A stretch of DNA of 64,000 nt from Pedobacter cryoconitis (lineage in GTDB: Bacteria > Bacteroidota > Bacteroidia > Sphingobacteriales > Sphingobacteriaceae), in NCBI RefSeq assembly GCF_014200605.1, contig NZ_JACHCE010000003.1, positions 62,001 to 126,000 on the forward strand. The letters are read 5' to 3'. The position numbers and the translations under genes are program-made. Every line of letters begins with the position of its first letter. Positions within the stretch are counted from its first letter, which is position 1. Below are positions 11,178-19,795 of the stretch, one piece after another. Under the pieces are notes generated by a model. The model was not told the origin of the DNA, made no database searches, and saw nothing but the letters and a program-made list of their open reading frames with translations.

Positions 11178-11208
11178 TGCATTAATAGAGATACAACTAA
11201 AAGATAAT

Positions 11209-11349
11209 ATGGAATTACAAACGTTAATCAGCTCGATGCTGACTAAAAGAAGAACAAGAGTAACAGTTTTCACTATCCTCTTATCTATATATATGATTTA
11301 TAAGTTCGGCTACTCAGTCGGAGAGTTTTTCTACTCTATTACAAATTAA
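11209..11349 (+). CDS. Small membrane protein, 46 residues, unknown
   Basis: ATG at 11209, TAA at 11347. The product starts with a short amphipathic stretch, has the basic patch KRRTR at 13-17 and then one hydrophobic segment at about 18-32 (VTVFTILLSIYMIYK), so a single-pass inner-membrane protein with a cytoplasmic N-terminus by the positive-inside rule. A plausible promoter lies upstream and a hairpin terminator starts 8 bases after the stop, making it a self-contained monocistronic unit. I do not recognise the family. Chance ORF is possible, but promoter plus terminator argue against it. Confidence 0.5.
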   Translation: MELQTLISSMLTKRRTRVTVFTILLSIYMIYKFGYSVGEFFYSITN

Positions 11350-11356
11350 TTAAAAC

Positions 11357-11381
11357 GGGCCTTTCTTTAGCCGAAAAGCCC
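11357..11381. terminator. Hairpin between convergent genes
   Basis: GGGCCTTTC (11357-11365) pairs with GAAAAGCCC (11373-11381) with one mismatch, loop 7 nt, followed by ATTTTTA. It can end the small ORF and, on the other strand, the flavoprotein gene whose stop is at 11391. Confidence 0.65.
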
Positions 11382-11390
11382 ATTTTTAAT

Positions 11391-13052
11391 TTAAACTTCT
11401 GCCAGATATTTATGTACAAAACTTATAGCCATTGAACCTTCACCCACTGCTGAAGCAACTCTGTTCATTGCTCCGGAACGGACATCGCCTGCAGCAAAAA
11501 TACCAGCACAACTGGTCTCCAATAAAAAAGGATCTCTTTTCAACTTCCATGTTTTATTGAAACCCTCGTAGCTTCTCAATTCACGGCCCGTTTCAATAAA
11601 GCCTTTTTCATCTTTCAGAATATCCAGTTTCAACCAGTCTGTATAAGGTTTTGCCCCTATAAAAATATAAAGTGCAGTCGCATCTTTTTCCGTTGTTTCT
11701 TTTGTTTTAACATTAATCAGCACCAGTTTTTCCAGACAGTTATCTCCCTTCGCTTCTATCACCTCTGTATTTCCTAAAACATGAATATTAGGAGTATGAC
11801 CAATCTGATCAATCAGATAAGAAGACATCGTCGGGGTTAAATCATCTTTACGGATGACAATACTTACATCACACGCAAACTTAGAAAGGTACATTGCCGC
11901 CTGACCAGCAGAGTTGCCCCCGCCTATTATATAAACACTTTTACCTTTGCAGGCAGCAGCTTCTGTTGTTGCCGCACCATAATAAATACCTGCACCAGTT
12001 AGCTCTGAAACTCCCTTTACTTCCAGTTTCCGGTAGTCCACACCTGTGGTGATGATCACCGAACGGCTGATAATTTCAGGTCCGTCTTCCAGTATAATAG
12101 TTTTATAGCCATCTTTCTGTTTAATATCACTAACGGATTGAGGCGATAAAAATCCGGCACCTAAACGTACGGCCTGGCTGATTGCCCTTCTGGTCAGATC
12201 TGCTCCGCTTAATCCGGATGGGAAACCCAGATAATTTTCTATTCTTGAACTTGTCCCTGCCTGTCCGCCAGGCGCTTTACGCTCAATCATTAATGTTTTT
12301 AACCCTTCGGAAGCCCCATATACTGCTGCCGCCAGTCCGGCCGGGCCAGCACCAATAATCACCACATCATAAATATCATGGATGACTTCTGGGTTCTTAC
12401 CTATTTTAGAAGCGATTTCCTTAATAGATGGTTTGGTTAAAAATGTCCCATCATCCATTAATACGATTGGCAAATCATCATTGGACAGCTTATTGAGTGT
12501 TAATAAAGCAGCTGCATCAGAATTTGTCCTTATATCCATCCAGCGATATGGGATCAAATTGCTCGCTAAATAATCTTTAACCACATGTGATAAAGGGGAA
12601 AACTGGAAGCCCACAACCCTTATCCCTTTAAACTCCGGAATATAATCCCCCTGCCAGTCATCCAGCAGATCATTGATTACGGGATATAGTTTGTCTTCTG
12701 GCGGGTCCCAGGGTTTAATGAGATAATAATCCAGTTTTACCTCATTGATAGCCTTAATTGCGGCCTCAGTGTCAGAATAAGCAGTCAGCAAGACACGTTT
12801 AGCATCCGGATAAATCAGCATTGCTTTTTCCAGGAATTCAACCCCCTCCATTTCAGGCATCCTCTGGTCACATAAAAACAAGGCAACTACATCAGCGCTG
12901 TTTTTCAGCTCTGTCAGCATATCCAGGGCCTCCCGGGCAGAAGTTGTACTTAATATTTTATATTCTTTACTATATTTTATTTTCAGGTCACGGCTGATAG
13001 AGCGCAAGACCTGCGGATCATCATCTATAGAAAAAATTATGGGTAGGTTCAT
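11391..13052 (-). CDS. Response regulator fused to thioredoxin-reductase-like FAD oxidoreductase
   Basis: Three-part protein of 553 residues. Residues 1-135 are a receiver domain (DDD at 10-12, phospho-acceptor Asp62 in LCDQRMPEMEG, Lys113 in LIKPW). Residues about 145-225 look like a thioredoxin/glutaredoxin-type fold without a CxxC. Residues 228-553 are a class-II pyridine nucleotide-disulfide reductase fold: FAD-binding VVIIGAGPAGLAAA, GGQAGTSSRIENYLGFP, NAD(P)H-binding IIGGGNSAGQAAMYL, and AAGDVRSGAMNRVASAVGEG near the end. The redox CxxC of true thioredoxin reductases is absent; the corresponding stretch reads AATTEAAACKGKSV. It is therefore probably not a disulfide reductase. The neighbouring kinase gene starts 44 bases upstream of it in the same direction, so they are one operon and likely partners. 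Confidence 0.85.
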   Translation of the reverse strand: MNLPIIFSIDDDPQVLRSISRDLKIKYSKEYKILSTTSAREALDMLTELKNSADVVALFLCDQRMPEMEGVEFLEKAMLIYPDAKRVLLTAYSDTEAAIKAINEVKLDYYLIKPWDPPEDKLYPVINDLLDDWQGDYIPEFKGIRVVGFQFSPLSHVVKDYLASNLIPYRWMDIRTNSDAAALLTLNKLSNDDLPIVLMDDGTFLTKPSIKEIASKIGKNPEVIHDIYDVVIIGAGPAGLAAAVYGASEGLKTLMIERKAPGGQAGTSSRIENYLGFPSGLSGADLTRRAISQAVRLGAGFLSPQSVSDIKQKDGYKTIILEDGPEIISRSVIITTGVDYRKLEVKGVSELTGAGIYYGAATTEAAACKGKSVYIIGGGNSAGQAAMYLSKFACDVSIVIRKDDLTPTMSSYLIDQIGHTPNIHVLGNTEVIEAKGDNCLEKLVLINVKTKETTEKDATALYIFIGAKPYTDWLKLDILKDEKGFIETGRELRSYEGFNKTWKLKRDPFLLETSCAGIFAAGDVRSGAMNRVASAVGEGSMAISFVHKYLAEV

Positions 13053-13096
13053 TTTTTATAATTGTTTAAAATTTATTTAACAGCAGGATACTGCCG

Positions 13097-14494
13097 TTAA
13101 TTCTCCAATGGAAAACATACCGTAAATTCCGTACGGCCCGGGACAGATTTAACTTTAACATTTCCATTATGCTGATGGATGATTCTTTGCACTACTTCAA
13201 GCCCCATTCCTGTGCCTTTTCCCATTGGTTTAGTGGTAAAAAAAGGATCGAATATACTAGACAGCACATCTGCCGGAATCCCCGGCCCGTCATCAATAAT
13301 TGAAACATTCACAAATTCTCTGTCCTTTTCAGTTTTCAGGGTTAAAGTACCCTTAAGATTAGGTTCCATTGCATCTATAGCATTATCAATCAGATTAGTC
13401 CATACCTGATTAAGTTCACCAATCATTCCTTTGACCTGTGGAAGTGTTTCATCATAATCTTCCACTACTGTAATATTTCCTTTTTTGATTTTATAACCCA
13501 GCATGGTTAGTGTGTTACGGATACCAATATGAATATCTGCATATTCTTTTTCCATTCCTCTATCCATATGCGTGAATGTTTTCACAGAATTAACCAGATC
13601 GGCGATTCTTTTAGAAGATTCCTGAATATCTTCTACCATACGTTCTGTGACCAGTAAATTACTGATCCAGTTAAAAACAGGAGATAAATATTCTGCAATT
13701 GGTTCCGCACAGGCTTCCAGATCAGCAACACTGAAATTAAAGTCAACAAAATTCTCTGCAATAGTATAACTATTCTCTACATTCTTCTCTTCGAACCAGT
13801 CAGCAATCTCATCTTCGAGTACCATACGTTGTTTCAGAGATAAAAGAGGCTGTTCTTTTACACCTATGATCCTAAACAGTACTTCATTTAATTTGTCTAT
13901 CTGCTCTTCTTTAATGGTAATGCCCACCACTTTCTTAAATACCTGCGGTCCCAGTCTTAAATGCTCTTTCAGCGAAATAGAATCACGAACAATTGCCGAG
14001 GCAGGATTATTTAACTCATGGGCCAGTCCGGCACTCAGTTTACCCAAAGCCATCATTTTTTCATTCTGCTGCTGCATTGCTGTAAATTCCCTGACCCGGT
14101 TATTCATCACATGCACAAGAGACTGTGTAAGCTCGAAATGATCTTTAATCATTTCCTGCATTTTTTCTGTCCGGAAGCTCAGTAACTGAACCTCACCAAT
14201 TGCCTGTGCATAGCCCCCGGAAATTTTCCCTCTGGAATAAGGCAGGTATCCTGAAATATCTCCTTTTGTAAACATGACAAATTCCCGTTTTGATCCGTTC
14301 TGGAACATATGAAGGCTCAGTTTACCTTCGACAAGTACATGCGGCCCTTTGATCGGATCGCCTGGTTCAGTGAGATATTCACCATCACCGAGCCGCTGGT
14401 CATCACTATGATCAATGAACCATTGTAACTGACCATCAGGAACATTACTAAAAACCTCAAGCGACTTAAGCCATAAAACAGTTACGATATGCAT
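13097..14494 (-). CDS. Sensor histidine kinase with N-terminal cyclic-nucleotide-binding domain
   Basis: 465 residues, no membrane segment. Residues 8-125 match a cNMP-binding (Crp-like) sensor domain: the FIDHSDDQRLGDGEYLTEPGD and GPHVLVEGKLSLHM stretches are typical. HisKA follows with GKLSAGLAHELNNPASAIV, phospho-acceptor His159, then a long helical segment (170-330) and HATPase_c with NLIDNAIDAME, DDGPGIP and GKGTGMGLEVVQRIIHQHNG. It would sense a nucleotide or similar ligand and phosphorylate the co-transcribed receiver-flavoprotein. Whether the ligand is cAMP is not shown by the sequence. A perfect 14-bp palindrome lies 6 bases upstream of its ATG. Confidence 0.9.
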   Translation of the reverse strand: MHIVTVLWLKSLEVFSNVPDGQLQWFIDHSDDQRLGDGEYLTEPGDPIKGPHVLVEGKLSLHMFQNGSKREFVMFTKGDISGYLPYSRGKISGGYAQAIGEVQLLSFRTEKMQEMIKDHFELTQSLVHVMNNRVREFTAMQQQNEKMMALGKLSAGLAHELNNPASAIVRDSISLKEHLRLGPQVFKKVVGITIKEEQIDKLNEVLFRIIGVKEQPLLSLKQRMVLEDEIADWFEEKNVENSYTIAENFVDFNFSVADLEACAEPIAEYLSPVFNWISNLLVTERMVEDIQESSKRIADLVNSVKTFTHMDRGMEKEYADIHIGIRNTLTMLGYKIKKGNITVVEDYDETLPQVKGMIGELNQVWTNLIDNAIDAMEPNLKGTLTLKTEKDREFVNVSIIDDGPGIPADVLSSIFDPFFTTKPMGKGTGMGLEVVQRIIHQHNGNVKVKSVPGRTEFTVCFPLEN

Positions 14495-14500
14495 GGTATA

Positions 14501-14514
14501 AATTTAGCTAAATT
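14501..14514. promoter_or_regulatory. Perfect palindrome AATTTAGCTAAATT
   Basis: 14-bp perfect palindrome in the divergent promoter region of the kinase and DUF5690 genes. It shares the TTTAG/CTAAA half-sites with the inverted repeat at 14601-14617, which suggests a common binding protein. No experimental support. Confidence 0.4.
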
Positions 14515-14581
14515 TAGTTTCAGATTATATGCCTTTAAAATTTATAAATCGGTTGTTTACCAAAGCTTAACATTGGGATAA

Positions 14582-14617
14582 TTTGATATTAATAAACAAA
14601 GTTTAGTATTGCTAAAC
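14582..14617 (+). promoter_or_regulatory. Promoter with overlapping inverted repeat, upstream of DUF5690
   Basis: TTTG at 14582-14585, 18-base spacer, TAGTATTG at 14604-14611 (one mismatch from TAnnTTTG). The inverted repeat GTTTAG-N5-CTAAAC (14601-14617) covers the -7 element, the position expected of a repressor operator. Leader would be about 15 nt. Confidence 0.5.
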
Positions 14618-14631
14618 AAAAGATAAGCTTT

Positions 14632-15978
14632 ATGAGTCTTATAAAACTAGCAGTATTACGCGCCAAAGTTGCCACATTACCTTATGCTGTAATCTCGATA
14701 CTCGCTGCGCTTTCTGCATTTGGGACCTATACGGCAATGTATTCTTTCCGTAAGGCTTTTGCAGCCGGTACCTTCACAGACCATCAGTATCTGCACGTTG
14801 ATTATAAAGTATGGCTGGTAATTGCCCAGGTTTTAGGCTATATGTTAAGTAAATTTTACGGTATCCGTTTTATTTCTGAAATCAAAGGCAATAACAGGGG
14901 GAAAAGTATTCTGATCCTGATTGGCATCTCCTGGCTGGCATTACTTGGATTCGCCCTGGTACCTGCTCCCTGGAATATTGTATTCCTGTTTATCAATGGT
15001 TTTCCGTTAGGCATGATCTGGGGATTGGTATTCGGGTATTTAGAAGGCCGGAAATCTACAGAATTTATGGCAGCGGTTATGTCTATCAGTTTAATCTTTG
15101 CTTCTGGTTTTGTAAAAACTGTTGGCCGTACTTTACTGACCGTATTTCATGTGAATGAATATCATATGCCTTTTTTAACAGGGGCGATATTTGTAATCCC
15201 GCTTTTATTCTTTGTATTTTGCTTAGAGCTGATGCCCCCCCCTACTGCAGAAGATAAAAAATTAAGAGTAGAACGTACCCCGATGAATGCCCGGGAGAGA
15301 AGAGATTTCCTGATCCGTTTTTTGCCAGGCATTATTCTGACCTTAATTATTTATGTGCTGCTAACGATTATGCGTGATGTGCGGGACAACTTTGAAGTAG
15401 AAATCTGGGCTGATCTTGGTGTAAAGAGCAATAGTATTTATACACATATCGATTTATTTATTTCCATTATTGTTCTGGTAGGAATGAGTTTACTCATCCT
15501 GATCAGAAAAAATCTTAAAGCATTCAGTATTATTCACCTGTTTATTATTGGCGGATGTTTACTGGTTGGAATATCAACCTATCTTTTTGATCATAAAATG
15601 ATTAGTCCTATTGCATGGATGACTATGGCAGGACTAGGTCTTTACCTTGCTTATGTACCCTATAATGCTATATTTTTTGAAAGGATGATCGCCTCTTTCA
15701 ATTACCGGAGCAATGCTGGTTTTATTATGTATGTAGCCGACGCTGCCGGTTATTTAGCAAGTGTCAGTATTTTAGTAGTGAAAGAATTGGGCAAACCCAA
15801 TATTAGCTGGGGCAATTTTTTCAGAGAAGGTATTATGCTCGTTGCTGTAATAGGTGGAATCAGCGCTGTACTGTCACTTATTTATTTTTTACAAACTGCT
15901 CAGAGGAACCGCAAAAAAGAAAAAAAAACTGAAGAACAAAAACTGGAAGAGCAGCAATTTAATATCGTATCATTATGA
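14632..15978 (+). CDS. DUF5690 family multi-pass membrane protein (MFS-like)
   Basis: 448 residues with about 12 hydrophobic segments, laid out like a major facilitator but with family-specific sequence (SAFGTYTAMYSFRKAFAAGTF near the N-terminus, FYGIRFISEIKG, MRDVRDNFEVEIWADLG in the middle). I recognise it as DUF5690. The C-terminus is a charged cytoplasmic tail rich in Lys and Glu. The transported substrate is unknown. The stop overlaps the next start (ATGA), so it is translationally coupled to the FAD oxidoreductase, suggesting that it imports or exports that enzyme's substrate or product. Confidence 0.8.
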   Translation: MSLIKLAVLRAKVATLPYAVISILAALSAFGTYTAMYSFRKAFAAGTFTDHQYLHVDYKVWLVIAQVLGYMLSKFYGIRFISEIKGNNRGKSILILIGISWLALLGFALVPAPWNIVFLFINGFPLGMIWGLVFGYLEGRKSTEFMAAVMSISLIFASGFVKTVGRTLLTVFHVNEYHMPFLTGAIFVIPLLFFVFCLELMPPPTAEDKKLRVERTPMNARERRDFLIRFLPGIILTLIIYVLLTIMRDVRDNFEVEIWADLGVKSNSIYTHIDLFISIIVLVGMSLLILIRKNLKAFSIIHLFIIGGCLLVGISTYLFDHKMISPIAWMTMAGLGLYLAYVPYNAIFFERMIASFNYRSNAGFIMYVADAAGYLASVSILVVKELGKPNISWGNFFREGIMLVAVIGGISAVLSLIYFLQTAQRNRKKEKKTEEQKLEEQQFNIVSL

Positions 15979-17096
15979 AGAACGCAATAGTAATTGGCGC
16001 AGGCATTGTAGGTTTGGCTACTGCCCGTGCATTAGCAATAAGAGGTTATCAGGTAACAATTATTGAAAGGAATGAGCGCGCCGTTGGTGCATCTATACGT
16101 AATTTTGGTATGGTATGGCCTATTGGACAAGCTACAGGCCCCATGTTTGACCGGGCCATGTTATCCCGTAGTATCTGGAAAGAGATCTGTACAGAGGCTA
16201 AAATATGGCATGAAGAGGTAGGCTCTTTACATATCGCATACCATGCAGATGAGTTACAGGTCATGAGCGAATATGCAGACATTAACCATCAGCATCGCAA
16301 TTGCAGCTTATTAACTCCTGAACAAGCTTTAGCAAAGTCACCTGCTATTAATGTAAATGGCTTAAAAGGCGCTTTATGGAGTGGTGATGAAATGATCATA
16401 GAGTCGAGGGTTGCCGTTGGACAGGTAGCTGCTTACCTGGCAGAAAAATATGGTGTAATTTTTCATTGGAACACAGCGATCAGCCGTATAGCGCATCCCA
16501 AAGTAAGTTCGGGAAATCAAAGCTGGGAAGCAGACGAAATTTTTGTTTGCAGCGGAGCCGATTTTGAGACTCTTTATCCAGAATTATTTGCTGCTACAGC
16601 TATCACTAAATGTAAATTACAAATGATGCGTTTGGTTACTCAACCGGATGAATGGCGCATCGGACCGTCTTTATGCGGTGGCTTATCCATGATTCATTAC
16701 CCTGGTTTCCAGGCGGCAGCTTCTTTACCTGCATTAAAGAAAAGATATGACGAGCAATATGCCACACAGCTTAACTGGGGTATCCACGTCATGGTTTCTC
16801 AAAATGGAAGCGGTGAGCTGACTATTGGAGATTCTCATGAATATGGTTTGGTTCATGATCCTTTTGATAAAGAGTTTATCAATACCATGATCCTGGAATA
16901 CCTGCATACTTTTGCCGATTTTAAAGATTGGAAAATGCTGCAATCATGGCATGGCATTTATCCTAAGATGACTAACGGTGCAACAGAATTCATCGCAGAA
17001 GCAACACCGGGAGTAACGGTCATCAATGGTTTAGGTGGTAATGGTATGACTTTGTCTTTTGGATTATGCGAGCAGTATATTGCTTCAAGAACTTAA
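15975..17096 (+). CDS. TIGR03364-type FAD-dependent amine oxidoreductase
   Basis: D-amino-acid-oxidase-fold flavoprotein of 373 residues, cytoplasmic. FAD-binding GAGIVGLATARALAIRG starts at residue 8; SIRNFGMVWPIGQ and the C-terminal GLGGNGMTLSFGLCEQ glycine motif are visible. It fits TIGR03364, a group often found beside phosphonatase-type genes and proposed to act on aminophosphonates. No phosphonatase is in this window, so the substrate stays open. Coupled to DUF5690 by a 4-base overlap and followed by a strong terminator, the pair forms a complete two-gene operon. Confidence 0.8.
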   Translation: MKNAIVIGAGIVGLATARALAIRGYQVTIIERNERAVGASIRNFGMVWPIGQATGPMFDRAMLSRSIWKEICTEAKIWHEEVGSLHIAYHADELQVMSEYADINHQHRNCSLLTPEQALAKSPAINVNGLKGALWSGDEMIIESRVAVGQVAAYLAEKYGVIFHWNTAISRIAHPKVSSGNQSWEADEIFVCSGADFETLYPELFAATAITKCKLQMMRLVTQPDEWRIGPSLCGGLSMIHYPGFQAAASLPALKKRYDEQYATQLNWGIHVMVSQNGSGELTIGDSHEYGLVHDPFDKEFINTMILEYLHTFADFKDWKMLQSWHGIYPKMTNGATEFIAEATPGVTVINGLGGNGMTLSFGLCEQYIASRT

Positions 17097-17131
17097 TAAT
17101 TCTCCGCATTATTGAGATAGTTTACAACAGA

Positions 17132-17160
17132 AAAGGGCAGCTCAGGCTGCCCTTTTTCTA
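17132..17160 (+). terminator. Rho-independent terminator
   Basis: Perfect 10-bp stem AAAGGGCAGC / GCTGCCCTTT (17132-17141, 17146-17155), 4-nt loop TCAG, then TTC. It closes the DUF5690 operon and is close enough to serve the convergent lipoprotein gene. Confidence 0.85.
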
Positions 17161-17165
17161 TTATT

Positions 17166-17960
17166 TTATCTGGATTGTCTCATATCAACAATCCTGTTGT
17201 CATCATTGTATCTTAAGAAGGTAACCTCATTCTTGTTTTTTCTAAAACTGTAATTCGCAGTGATCCACTTATAGATGGAAGCTATATCTTTAGGACTACC
17301 AGGTGCAATAGGCTCATTCAAATCTTCATTGGTCCGGTAACTCACCTGATACAGATAGTCCTGAACTGCAAAAACAATTGTCTGTTTATCAGGAGATAAT
17401 AATAATATCTGCCCCTGAATTCTTTCGTCAGGATGCTGTCTTTTAAGCAGGTAAACTTTAGATGTTACATTCGTTATAAAGAAATCATTGTTTACCAGGT
17501 AACCGGTTGCACCAACTCTTTCTACACCTCTGCTGAATTTCCGGTCGTCTTTACCATTAGAAGGACGATATAAACTAATTACCTCCAGTTTACCAGAATT
17601 GGTTGCAATTAGAAACGGACGTGGAACCAAACCAGAGCTATCAGCCAGCTGAACCAGTAAACATGTTTTCTGATTATTGGTAAACTGGGCAGATACAAAT
17701 TTATACGCCGCTTTAGCAGTATCAGATTTCTCTGTTTGAATACGCACAGTAGTATCCCTGAATTTTACTGTAAGATAATCTTTCTGTCCTTGTTCATTGA
17801 CCCTGACAACAGAAAGAGAATCTGATGCGTCCTTAGGAAAATCATTAAAGACTTCATTTTTAGTTAAAATTCCGGGAATATAGTTTTTAACTTTTTTTTC
17901 CTGCTGATTACATCCGGCAGCAAGAATAATTAAAGCAACGGCAAATAAAGGTAATTTCAT
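17166..17960 (-). CDS. Lipoprotein of unknown function
   Basis: 264 residues. Signal peptide with lipobox LAAGC (lipidated Cys17), so it is anchored to a membrane on the periplasmic side. The mature part is rich in beta-prone stretches and has no motif I recognise. Monocistronic by context: a terminator lies at its 3' end and the upstream gene is 54 bases away. Confidence 0.7.
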   Translation of the reverse strand: MKLPLFAVALIILAAGCNQQEKKVKNYIPGILTKNEVFNDFPKDASDSLSVVRVNEQGQKDYLTVKFRDTTVRIQTEKSDTAKAAYKFVSAQFTNNQKTCLLVQLADSSGLVPRPFLIATNSGKLEVISLYRPSNGKDDRKFSRGVERVGATGYLVNNDFFITNVTSKVYLLKRQHPDERIQGQILLLSPDKQTIVFAVQDYLYQVSYRTNEDLNEPIAPGSPKDIASIYKWITANYSFRKNKNEVTFLRYNDDNRIVDMRQSR

Positions 17961-18014
17961 AATTGACTGGTCAGGTTTTTTTTACAAATATGAGATAAAT
18001 CCTTTAATACTAAC

Positions 18015-18476
18015 TTAAATTTCACATCTCATCTGCGTGAAAAGTTTAGCAAATCCAGCTTTTTCGTAAGCTTTAACCGCAACAGCATTAGCTGAATAGA
18101 CTTCCAGTCTCAGTTCTGTAATACCCTGTGCTTTAGACCATGCCGATAAATCATGAAGAATAGCCTTATTCACACCTCTTCCACGATGTAGTGGCGTAAC
18201 ATACATAAACCCCAGATAAGCATACCTGTCATATTTCATATAGGGACTCGCATTTTCTATGCGTGCATATCCTGATCCAACAACTTCATTTCCTGATAAA
18301 GCAACCAGCAATTGAATATGATCGGCTTTGATCATTTCAGGGATATTGTAATAATGTACATCCGAGTCTTTTAATTTGGGATTAAAAGGACGTTCCGCTT
18401 CAACTATACCCTGTTCAAATTCCAATAATATATCCAGATCACTGCGCGTCGCTTTTCTAATTGTAATTTGTTCCAT
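18015..18476 (-). CDS. GNAT family N-acetyltransferase
   Basis: 153 residues. The acetyl-CoA-binding motif is VTPLHRGRGVNKAILHDLSAWSKAQG (motif A, R/QxxGxG/A replaced by RGRGVN), followed by LRLEVYSANAVAVKAYEKAGF (motif B). No signal peptide. The acyl acceptor cannot be inferred. It lies between the lipoprotein and the MFS gene in the same direction with gaps of about 50 bases. Confidence 0.88.
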   Translation of the reverse strand: MEQITIRKATRSDLDILLEFEQGIVEAERPFNPKLKDSDVHYYNIPEMIKADHIQLLVALSGNEVVGSGYARIENASPYMKYDRYAYLGFMYVTPLHRGRGVNKAILHDLSAWSKAQGITELRLEVYSANAVAVKAYEKAGFAKLFTQMRCEI

Positions 18477-18527
18477 GTTTAATGATATTCAGAATTTCAA
18501 AACTAATAAAATATCAGTTGAAGGGTT

Positions 18528-19763
18528 TTAATCAACCGCCTTTTTCTTTTTCTCTATATTAGGCAGGAATCCTGTAATCACACCAATCAGTGGTAAGAAA
18601 GCACAAACCTTGAATACATATTCAATACTGGTATAATCGGCAAGTTTACCCAGAACAGCAGATCCTACCCCGCCCATACCAAAAGCGAACCCAAAGAATA
18701 AGCCTGCAATCATACCTACCTTTCCAGGAATAAGTTCAGTCGCATAAACCAGGATCGCGGAAAAAGCAGAAGAGATAATTACGCCAATGATTACAGCCAG
18801 CACACCTGTTAAAAATAACCCGGTATAAGGAAGCAATAAGGTAAATGGGGCAACGCCTAAAATAGAGATCCAGATAATATATTTTCTGCCAAAACGGTCA
18901 CCCAATGGCCCGCCTATCATAGTTCCCGCAGCTACTGCCGCTAAAAATGCGAATAAATAAAGTTGCGACTGCTGAACAGAGATATGAAATTTATCAATCA
19001 GATAGAAAGTAAAATAACTGGTCATACTGGCCATATAGAAGTACTTAGAAAAGGTCAGTATCAGTAGAATTACAATAGAGCTAACTACTCTTGCTTTTGA
19101 CAGGTTATGCTTTACTTCATCTAAAGCCGGAGCCTTTCCTTTAATTCTAAGGTCCAGATGATCTTTATACCATTTACCAATTTGTATTAAGATCAGGATA
19201 CCTGCGACAGCTGCTATTCCAAACCAGATAATATAAAATTGCCCGTAAGGAATAACAATTAATGCGGCCAGTAAGGGGCCAATGGCACTCCCCGCATTAC
19301 CTCCAAGCTGAAATATAGATTGAGCCAGTCCTTTTTTACCTCCCGAAGCAAGGTGAGCAACCCTTGAGGCCTCAGGATGAAATATCGAAGATCCTATTCC
19401 AATAAAACCAACTGAAACCAGGATTGCTGCAAAGCTGGATGCCATAGCAACGAAGATCAAACCGATGAGTGTAAACCCCATTCCAACCGCCAGAGAATAA
19501 GGCTTTGGTTTTTTATCAGAATAGTGCCCTACAAAAGGCTGTAAAAGTGAAGCTGTCAGCTGATAAGTCAGTGTGATCAATCCAATCTGAGAAAATGAGA
19601 GATTAAATTCAGTCTTAAAAAGTGGATAAACAGACGGAATTACCGCTTGTAGCATATCGTTTAATAAATGCGTGAAGCTGATTGTAAAAAGGATCGGGTA
19701 AATCGTTTTCTGAACGATGTCCTTTTTTGTAGCGGGATCAAGTGTAGCTGTATTGGTTTCCAT
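18528..19763 (-). CDS. MFS transporter of the fosmidomycin-resistance (Fsr) type
   Basis: 411 residues with 12 predicted membrane segments. Sequence near the start (FTHLLNDMLQAVIPSVYPLFK) and the MFS loop motif GHYSDKKPKP, GIGSSIFHPEASRVAH and FQLGGNAGSAIGPLL are typical of Fsr-like efflux pumps. The natural substrate is unknown; homologues export fosmidomycin or similar compounds. A FadR-type regulator gene lies 32 bases upstream in the same direction, so the two are probably co-transcribed and the pump regulated by it. Confidence 0.85.
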   Translation of the reverse strand: METNTATLDPATKKDIVQKTIYPILFTISFTHLLNDMLQAVIPSVYPLFKTEFNLSFSQIGLITLTYQLTASLLQPFVGHYSDKKPKPYSLAVGMGFTLIGLIFVAMASSFAAILVSVGFIGIGSSIFHPEASRVAHLASGGKKGLAQSIFQLGGNAGSAIGPLLAALIVIPYGQFYIIWFGIAAVAGILILIQIGKWYKDHLDLRIKGKAPALDEVKHNLSKARVVSSIVILLILTFSKYFYMASMTSYFTFYLIDKFHISVQQSQLYLFAFLAAVAAGTMIGGPLGDRFGRKYIIWISILGVAPFTLLLPYTGLFLTGVLAVIIGVIISSAFSAILVYATELIPGKVGMIAGLFFGFAFGMGGVGSAVLGKLADYTSIEYVFKVCAFLPLIGVITGFLPNIEKKKKAVD

Positions 19764-19795
19764 AAATTAGATCAGTTCATCTTTGCGATGATTTA

